Source: an uncultured Bacillota bacterium (GTDB taxonomy: Bacteria; Bacillota; Clostridia; Christensenellales; Borkfalkiaceae). Taken from it: DNA of 64,000 nt. This document shows, piece after piece, positions 58,567-64,000 of the stretch (within the stretch, counting starts at the first letter, position 1; every line of letters begins with the position of its first letter). The stretch lies in NCBI GenBank assembly GCA_949297575.1, contig CASFTB010000002.1, positions 1 to 64,000 of the forward strand. The letters are read 5' to 3'. Under the pieces are notes generated by a model. That model saw nothing but the letters and a program-made list of their open reading frames with translations. It did no database searches and was not told the origin of the DNA. The position numbers and the translations under genes were made by a program.

Positions 58567-60882
58567 GTTTTTATCTCCTTTGCCTTTTTCGGCTTCCGAT
58601 TTATGCTTCGGTTTAAATCGCATCAGCCTGAGTGCGTTTGTCACGACAAAGACAGAACTGATGCTCATCGCAAGGGCGCCGATCATCGGGTTCAGCACCC
58701 ATCCGACGGCATATAGGGCGCCGGCTGCGATGGGGATGCAGAGCAGGTTATAAATAAAAGCCCAGAACAGATTTTCTTTAATATTCCGCACCGTCGCCTT
58801 GCTCAGGTCGACGGCAGAATTGAGTGCCCGCAGATCTCCTCCCACGAGCACGACATCCGCAGAGTCGATCGCGACGTCCGTTCCGTTCCCCATGGCGATG
58901 CCGATATCCGCCTCCTTGAGAGCGGGAGAATCGTTGATCCCGTCCCCGACCATCGCCGTAACGGCGCGCTCTTTGTTTTCGGCAACGGCAGCCAGCTTGT
59001 CCGCCGGAAGCATTTCCGCGGCGACGCGTTCAATGCCCGCCTGCCGCGCGATCGCATGCGCGGCAGAAGGAGCATCGCCGGTCAGCATGACCGGCTCTAT
59101 GCCGCGCTCTTTCAGCCCCTTGACGGCGTCTGCACTCCCTTCCTTTATCGTGTCTGCCACGGCAAAGAGTGCGGCTACCGCCCCGCCCGAAGCAAAATAC
59201 AAGACCGTCTTCCCTTCCTCTTCCATGCGCGGTGCATCTTTTTCCGCGGCCGAGACGATGACCCCGCGCTCCTCGAGCAAGCGCCGGTTTCCGATCAGGG
59301 ATTCCTTTCCTGAGCACAGCGCAACCGCGCCCTTACCCGGGAGATATTCAAACGCAGACGTGTCTGCAAAGCGGACACCTTCCTGCCTACCCTCCTCTAC
59401 GATGCAAGCTGCAAGCGGATGATTCGAGTTCAGCTCTACCCCGCCTGCTTCCGAAAGTGCAAGTTCGCGCGTATAGTCTCCGTAGACGAAAATATCCGTG
59501 ACGCGCGGCTTTCCTTCGGTGATCGTCGCCGTCTTATCCAACAGGACGATGCCGATGTCCTTCGCCCGCTGCAGAGCCTCCGCGTCTTTATACAGGATCC
59601 CCATCGCGGCACCCCGCCCCGTAGCAGCCATGACGGCGACGGGCGTCGCAAGGCCGAGCGCACACGGGCAGGAGATGACGAGCACGCTGATCGCCATGCT
59701 CAGGATCTCGGGAACGGTGACGCCGACGGCTCCCGTCCCCCAAAGGATCATCCAGACCGCGAAAGTCGCTGCAGCGATCGCGAGAACGACGGGCACGAAA
59801 ATGCCGGCGATCTTATCCACGATCCTTTCGATGGGCGCCTTGGACGAACCCGCCTCGCGCACCATCTTGATGATCTTCGACAGGACGGTATCTCCGCCGA
59901 CCTTCTCCGCACGGATGCGGAGGATATTTCCCCGGTTGACGGATGCGCTGGTGACGAAGTCGCCTTCGCCCACTTCGACGGGCAAGCTCTCCCCCGTTAT
60001 CGCCGATTTGTCCACAAACGAATTTCCGGACAGAACATGGCCGTCCACCGGAAGGCTGTCGCCCTGTTTGACGACGACGATGTCCCCTTGTACCACTTCG
60101 GACAACCTGATCGTCCGCTGTTCGCCATCTCTTTCGACCGTGACGCTGTCCGGCGCGAGGCGGAGCAACTTTTCCACTTCCTCGCCCGTCCTGCTCTTTG
60201 AGCGCGCTTCCAGCCATTTTCCGAGCGTAACGAGCGTCAGCACCATTGCGGCAGATTCAAAAAAGAGATCGTCCATGGCGAGTGCGTGCGCATCCTCCGC
60301 AAAGGGAAGGAGGAACATGACGACGACGCTGTATAAAAAGGAAACGGCGCTCCCCAGGCTGACGAGCGTATCCATGTTCGGTACCCTCTTCAGGAGGGCG
60401 CGCACACCGCTCTTGAAGAAGGCAAAATTGATAAAGAGCACGGGTGCCGTCAGGAGGAGCTGCATGAGCGCAAAGTTGCCGGCGCTCTCATGCGGGTCCC
60501 AAAAGAAAGGCAGAGGCGCCCCGAACATGTGCGCCATCGTAAAGTACATGAGGGGAAGCAAAAAGCAGAGGGACAGGAGAAAGCGCCGCTTCAATTTCTT
60601 TGCCTCTTCCCCGAATGTATTTGCATGCCTTTCCGCCGCGACCTTGGCGACCTCGGCTCGTTCCTCACCATTTTCGAAGGCTTCCGCCCCATACCCGAGC
60701 GCGATGACGGCATCTGCGATCTCTCTGTCCGTGACCGTGCTTTCATCGTAATCGACGGTCATGCACTCACCCATCAGGCTGACATTCGCACTCTTCACGC
60801 CCGCCATCTTTCCCACCGTCTTCTGTATCCCGGCGGAACAGGCTGCACAGGTCATTCCCTTGACAGTAAACTTCTTTTCCAT
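58366..60882 (-). CDS. copA: Copper-exporting P1B-type ATPase with C-terminal CopZ-like domain
   Basis: 838 residues. An N-terminal heavy-metal domain (C12-x2-C15, MTCAAC) is followed by eight membrane helices with the CPC metal site (405-407), the TGES actuator loop (296-299), phosphorylation site D449 in DKTAT (normally DKTGT), SNHPLAA and GDGINDSPAL. The catalytic core ends at about NALRLMRFKPK. A short linker then joins a second heavy-metal domain, MKKILIIEGMSCPHCSARVE (C784-x2-C787). The linker DNA contains AAAGGAG eight bases before the ATG of this domain. The pump removes Cu(I) from the cytoplasm. GAGGG precedes the start. Confidence 0.95.
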   Translation of the reverse strand: MEKKFTVKGMTCAACSAGIQKTVGKMAGVKSANVSLMGECMTVDYDESTVTDREIADAVIALGYGAEAFENGEERAEVAKVAAERHANTFGEEAKKLKRRFLLSLCFLLPLMYFTMAHMFGAPLPFFWDPHESAGNFALMQLLLTAPVLFINFAFFKSGVRALLKRVPNMDTLVSLGSAVSFLYSVVVMFLLPFAEDAHALAMDDLFFESAAMVLTLVTLGKWLEARSKSRTGEEVEKLLRLAPDSVTVERDGEQRTIRLSEVVQGDIVVVKQGDSLPVDGHVLSGNSFVDKSAITGESLPVEVGEGDFVTSASVNRGNILRIRAEKVGGDTVLSKIIKMVREAGSSKAPIERIVDKIAGIFVPVVLAIAAATFAVWMILWGTGAVGVTVPEILSMAISVLVISCPCALGLATPVAVMAATGRGAAMGILYKDAEALQRAKDIGIVLLDKTATITEGKPRVTDIFVYGDYTRELALSEAGGVELNSNHPLAACIVEEGRQEGVRFADTSAFEYLPGKGAVALCSGKESLIGNRRLLEERGVIVSAAEKDAPRMEEEGKTVLYFASGGAVAALFAVADTIKEGSADAVKGLKERGIEPVMLTGDAPSAAHAIARQAGIERVAAEMLPADKLAAVAENKERAVTAMVGDGINDSPALKEADIGIAMGNGTDVAIDSADVVLVGGDLRALNSAVDLSKATVRNIKENLFWAFIYNLLCIPIAAGALYAVGWVLNPMIGALAMSISSVFVVTNALRLMRFKPKHKSEAEKGKGDKNMKKILIIEGMSCPHCSARVEKALNAIEGVQAAVELKKKRAIVETDVPDDVLVRAVEDAGYTVKEVK

Positions 60883-60903
60883 ACGGCCCTCTCAAACACT
60901 ACC

Positions 60904-60948
60904 TATACGGTTGCATTTATTATAATATACGGCTGCATTGCAAGTCAA
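60904..60948 (-). promoter_or_regulatory. copA promoter with two direct repeats as candidate operator
   Basis: On the minus strand TTGACT (60943-60948), 18 bases, TATAAT (60919-60924). TGCAGCCGTATA (60927-60938) and TGCAACCGTATA (60904-60915) are spaced 23 bases apart, about two helical turns, on either side of the -10. A bound repressor there would block the promoter. Confidence 0.7.
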
Positions 60949-61022
60949 GAGTTCCGAGCCGCCTTTCCGCACGGAGACAGATCCTGCGGCATTTAAGCCC
61001 TATAAATTGCCCTCAAAAAGCA

Positions 61023-61071
61023 AAAAAGATAGCCCGGACATCCTCTTTAAGGCAGAGTGTCTGAGCTATCG
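61023..61071 (-). terminator. Terminator of tRNA-Leu(CAA)
   Basis: On the minus strand GATAGCTCAGACA ... TGTCCGGGCTATC, an imperfect stem, is followed by TTTTTTGC, just after the tRNA. Confidence 0.75.
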
Positions 61072-61076
61072 GAAGT

Positions 61077-61163
61077 TGGTGCCGCTGGTCGGGTTCGAAC
61101 CGACACGGTATCGCTACCACTGGATTTTGAGTCCAGCGCGTCTGCCAGTTTCACCACAGCGGC
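61077..61163 (-). tRNA. tRNA-Leu (anticodon CAA)
   Basis: 87 bases with encoded CCA. Acceptor GCCGCTG pairs with CAGCGGC (distal part CCAGCGGC), anticodon stem CTGGA/TCCAG encloses CTCAAAA (anticodon CAA, codon UUG). A long variable arm and T arm GTCGGTTCGAACCCGAC mark class II. Second leucine tRNA of the window. Confidence 0.95.
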
Positions 61164-61223
61164 GCTTACTTTATTATTATAATATAACGGCGGATTTTTT
61201 TCAAGCAAAATGAGTCTGTATTT

Positions 61224-61260
61224 AAAAAAAGAAGGGAACACGGCGCACCGTGTCCCCTTC
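61224..61260 (-). terminator. Terminator of htpG
   Basis: On the minus strand GAAGGGGACACGG-TGCG-CCGTGTTCCCTTC, 13-bp stem with one G-U pair, followed by TTTTTTT, immediately after the htpG stop. Confidence 0.93.
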
Positions 61261-61265
61261 CTCGC

Positions 61266-63110
61266 TCAGCCGACGTACGTTTTCAGCAAAGACATATTGT
61301 TTTCCGTAAACGCCTTCATCTCTTCGGGCGTAAGTTTTTTATAAGAGAGCATCGCCATATAATACACCTGGTTGGCGACAAACTTTCTCTTCTCTTCATC
61401 AAGCCCCATAAAGGCGGCAATGACGGGATTTGCCGTGTTTATGATGATGGTCATGTCCCTGTCCGCGTCCGCACCCGCAAGGCCGTAAAAGGCGTTCATC
61501 TCGCTGAACCTGCGGGAAATTTCCGCCACGTTGATGATTGCAGGTACGCCCGCATTTTTCAGCTTTTCTGCCTTGACGGCGATCTGCGTATTGGCGAGAG
61601 CTGCCTTGAAGGCTTCGACGAGTTCCTTGTTCTCTTCTTCTACGCCCGCGCCCTCTTTGAGCGCCGCATCGACATCCGCGTCGATACGCAGGAAACGGTA
61701 TTTGCCTGTATCCTTGAATTCGAGATAGCTCAAAAAGTGAGGGTCTATGAATGTATCGCAGACGATGGCATCCAGCCCGGCATCCTTGAACATGGAGATG
61801 TACTGCGCCTGCCCGACTTCATCCGAAACATAATAGACGGTCATCGGCTCCTTTTTTTCGTCCTTCTTCTCTTCCGCGGCACCTTCTCCCTGTTCCTGCC
61901 CGCCCATTCCGACAAATTCTTCGAGCGTCTTGTATTCGCCGTTCAGCTCCTTGAAGATGATGATGTCCTTGACCTTAGAATAAAAGTCCTCATCCTTGAT
62001 ACAGCCGAGTTTGATGAATACGGAAATATCGTTCCAGCAGGCGACAAACTTTTCTTTATCGGTCTTAAACAGGCCGGTGAGCTTATCGGCGACCTTCTTG
62101 GTGATATGGCGGGAGATCTTCTGCACCTGCCTGTCATTCTGCAAAAAGCTGCGCGATACGTTCAGCGGGATATCCGGGCAATCGATGACGCCGTTGAGCA
62201 GCAGGAGGTATTCGGGGATGACCTCTTTCAGGTTGTCGGCAATGAAGACCTGATTGCAGTACAGCTTGACCTTTCCTCGTTCAAGCTCCACTTTGCTCTT
62301 GACTTTGGGGAAGTACAGGATCCCCTTCAGGCGGAAGGGATAATCCATGTTCAGATGGATCCAGAAGAGCGGATCGTGGTAATCGTGGAAGGTCTTTCTG
62401 TAAAAATCCCTGTATTCCTCATCTGTACAATCCTTCGGATTCTTCAGATACAGCGGGTGGGTGTCGTTGAGCGGCTTGTCGTCCTTGCCCTTGTAATCAT
62501 AATAGATATTGTACGGCATGAACGCACAATATTTTTCGACGAGCGAGCGCAGCGTGCCCTCTTCGAGGAATTCCTTTTCTTCCGGCGCGATGTGCATGAC
62601 GATCTTTGTTCCGCGCCCCTCTTTTTCGCAGGTCTCAATGGTGTAGGTGCTCTCTCCGTCCGACTGCCAATGAACGGCAGGCGCACCTTCCTTGTAAGAC
62701 TTTGTAAAGATCTCGATGTTTTCCGATACCATGTAGGCAGAGTAAAAGCCCAGGCCGAAATGCCCGATGATCCCTTCACCTCCCGCCTTTTCGTACTTTG
62801 CAACGAAATCTGCGGCGCCGGAGAAGGCGATCTGCGTGATATACTGTTCGACCTCCTCTTCCGTCATGCCGATGCCGTTGTCCTCGACGGTCAGAGTGCC
62901 TGCCTGTTTGTCTGCCGATATACGAACGGAGTATTCTGCCTCGTCTCCGGCCGCCTCGCCCATATCTACGAGCTTTTTGAATTTTGTGATGGCATCCACG
63001 CCGTTCGCAACGATCTCGCGCAGAAAGATGTCCTTGTCCGAATACAGCCACTTCTTGATGATGGGCATCATATTTTCGCTGGAGATCCGGATATTCCCTT
63101 GTTTAGCCAT
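61266..63110 (-). CDS. htpG: Molecular chaperone HtpG (Hsp90)
   Basis: 614 residues from ATG 63110 (CGGAGG upstream). The GHKL ATPase domain has FLREIVANGVDA, VEDNGIGMTEEEV and GHFGLGFYSAYMV, where the usual IVSNASDA reads VANGVDA. The middle domain carries GILYFPK and the catalytic-loop VSRSFLQNDRQV, and the C-terminal dimerisation domain ends at about 614. It is an ATP-dependent cytosolic chaperone. It lies 63 bases after the S1-domain gene, with a hairpin between. Confidence 0.95.
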   Translation of the reverse strand: MAKQGNIRISSENMMPIIKKWLYSDKDIFLREIVANGVDAITKFKKLVDMGEAAGDEAEYSVRISADKQAGTLTVEDNGIGMTEEEVEQYITQIAFSGAADFVAKYEKAGGEGIIGHFGLGFYSAYMVSENIEIFTKSYKEGAPAVHWQSDGESTYTIETCEKEGRGTKIVMHIAPEEKEFLEEGTLRSLVEKYCAFMPYNIYYDYKGKDDKPLNDTHPLYLKNPKDCTDEEYRDFYRKTFHDYHDPLFWIHLNMDYPFRLKGILYFPKVKSKVELERGKVKLYCNQVFIADNLKEVIPEYLLLLNGVIDCPDIPLNVSRSFLQNDRQVQKISRHITKKVADKLTGLFKTDKEKFVACWNDISVFIKLGCIKDEDFYSKVKDIIIFKELNGEYKTLEEFVGMGGQEQGEGAAEEKKDEKKEPMTVYYVSDEVGQAQYISMFKDAGLDAIVCDTFIDPHFLSYLEFKDTGKYRFLRIDADVDAALKEGAGVEEENKELVEAFKAALANTQIAVKAEKLKNAGVPAIINVAEISRRFSEMNAFYGLAGADADRDMTIIINTANPVIAAFMGLDEEKRKFVANQVYYMAMLSYKKLTPEEMKAFTENNMSLLKTYVG

Positions 63111-63130
63111 ATTAACACCTCCGAATGAAC

Positions 63131-63157
63131 AAAGGCCCCGCTTGCGGCGGGGTCTTT
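63131..63157 (-). terminator. Hairpin between the S1-domain gene and htpG
   Basis: AAAGGCCCCGC-TTGCG-GCGGGGTCTTT forms an 11-bp stem with one wobble pair on the minus strand. The next bases are not T-rich, so it may attenuate rather than stop transcription. Confidence 0.6.
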
Positions 63158-63173
63158 GGAAAATATACAAAAA

Positions 63174-64000
63174 TCAGTCGTTGTTCTTGTTCTGAAGCAT
63201 CTCTGCGATGGAAGCGCCGCCGACGCCGCCTTCCGTCCATTCTCTGAAGTCGCCCTCTTCCCTGCTCTCTCTCGGCTGACGGGGCTTTCTGCCGCCTTTG
63301 CGCTCGCCCTTGTTCTCGTCGTCGCGGCGGCTGCGGACCTTCGTGACCTCGGGTTCGGGCAGCAACGCCTTGATGGAAAGAGTCATCTTTTTATTGGCAG
63401 GATCGAGCACGAGGATCTTCGCGTCCACTTCCTCGCCGATGGTCAGAACGGAAGTAGGATTCTCCAGCCATTCGTGAGAGATCTGGGAGACATGCACCAG
63501 ACCGTCCACACCGTTCTCCACTTCGACGAACGCACCGAAGGGAACGATACGAACAACTTTGCCGTGCACGACGTCGCCTTCCGCGTATTTCTCGGAAACG
63601 AGGTCCCAGGGCTGCGGCTGCAGCTGCTTATAACCGATGGAGACCTTCTTATTCTCCTCATCGACCTTGAGCACTTTGAACTGATAGCGCTTGCCGATCT
63701 CGAGGACGTCCGTAACATTCTTTGCGCCCGACCAGGAAAGATCGGAAATATGCGCGAGGCAATCGAACCCGTTTACGGAGACGAACGCCCCGAAGTTGGT
63801 GACGCGCTCGACCTTGCCCTCGACGACGTCGCCGACGTGGACATTCGCGAAGAACTCCGCTTCCTTCTCCGCCTTTGCGGCATCGCGTGCTGCCTTTTCC
63901 TCTTCGAGGATGACGCGCTGCGAGGCGATGATCTCCTTTTTGCGCTCAGACTTCTTGATCTCGAGCGCCTTCAGGCGAAGCTTCTTGCCAACATATTTAT
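63174..64000 (-). CDS. S1 RNA-binding domain protein, 3' part (partial)
   Basis: The minus-strand frame is open from the right edge to the stop at 63174, about 275 residues. A basic helical segment (KKLRLKALEIKKSERKKEIIAS) leads to one S1 domain (HVGDVVEGKVERVTNFGAFVSVNGFDCLAHISDLSW) and a second (EGDVVHGKVVRIVPFGAFVEVENGVDGLVHVSQISHEWL), then a disordered Arg/Glu/Gly tail. It matches the C-terminal half of clostridial ribosomal protein S1-like proteins (rpsA), sometimes fused to IspH; the missing 5' part would decide. It binds mRNA during translation initiation. Confidence 0.88.
   Translation of the reverse strand, partial: KYVGKKLRLKALEIKKSERKKEIIASQRVILEEEKAARDAAKAEKEAEFFANVHVGDVVEGKVERVTNFGAFVSVNGFDCLAHISDLSWSGAKNVTDVLEIGKRYQFKVLKVDEENKKVSIGYKQLQPQPWDLVSEKYAEGDVVHGKVVRIVPFGAFVEVENGVDGLVHVSQISHEWLENPTSVLTIGEEVDAKILVLDPANKKMTLSIKALLPEPEVTKVRSRRDDENKGERKGGRKPRQPRESREEGDFREWTEGGVGGASIAEMLQNKNND

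Overview
The window looks like chromosomal DNA of a Gram-positive Bacillota, most likely an uncultured gut-type member of the Clostridia. The evidence is the glgC/glgD pair in a glycogen operon, HPr kinase with a His-less HPr partner, WhiA, clostridial DnaE, ScpA/ScpB, sigma-A promoters (TTGNNN-17-TATAAT), strong GGAGG ribosome binding sites and no outer-membrane genes. Genus-level placement is inference only. Apart from the lower-GC first ~0.85 kb, the window has uniform moderate-to-high GC and reads as core genome. I see no prophage, CRISPR array, rRNA or complete insertion sequence.

Layout. 1-870: end of an ABC-transporter ATPase gene and a frameshifted ABC-2 permease, ending at an abrupt junction. 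866-4166 (+): a 5'-truncated membrane protein with a uL15-like C-terminus, a secreted beta-rich protein and an MscS channel. 4291-9327: tRNA-Val, galE, lysA, then an M50 site-2 protease with scpA and scpB. 9326-11653 (-): hflX and a tyrosine recombinase, followed by about 420 gene-free bases. 12075-22275 (-): a glycogen operon transcribed glgB-glgC-glgD-glgA-glgP-GH13. 22476-36343 (-): O-antigen-ligase-like protein, tRNA-Leu, polA-coaE-lytic transglycosylase, lgt, ABC-F ATPase, SPFH protein, and a GT2-HAD fusion with a pyruvyltransferase-family partner. 36558-43521: tRNA-Trp, proC-rnhA, a VTT membrane protein, tRNA-Thr, an HD hydrolase, a LysR regulator, a tiny Cys-rich protein, an alpha/beta hydrolase and an SH3-NlpC/P60 protein. 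43564-57694 (-): carbon control and cell envelope genes (uvrC-HAD-hprK, a solute-binding-like protein, murB-PHP-whiA-crh-like-dnaE, pfkA, a PfkB kinase and an HD protein). 57794-60882 (-): a copper locus (arsR-type repressor and a CopA ATPase with a CopZ-like tail). 61077-64000 (-): tRNA-Leu, htpG and the 3' end of an S1-domain gene.

How the genes fit together. Glycogen synthesis and breakdown, two phosphofructokinases, HPr kinase and a Crh-like HPr make the window rich in carbon storage and catabolite control. hprK-murB-PHP-whiA-crh resembles the conserved Bacillota cluster but lacks rapZ and yvcK.

Most unusual observations: (1) CopA carries a C-terminal CopZ-like domain whose first codon is an ATG preceded by a strong in-frame ribosome binding site, suggesting a nested chaperone product or a recent copA-copZ read-through fusion; (2) a TGCARCCGTATA motif occurs twice at the copA promoter and once, one base shorter, at the arsR promoter; (3) three genes have a -10 hexamer exactly six bases before the ATG and no Shine-Dalgarno sequence, as expected of leaderless mRNAs; (4) the HPr next to whiA has no histidine at all but keeps the regulatory serine; (5) near-invariant motifs deviate in CopA (DKTAT) and GlgA (ATGGL, with a 70-residue charged N-terminal extension).
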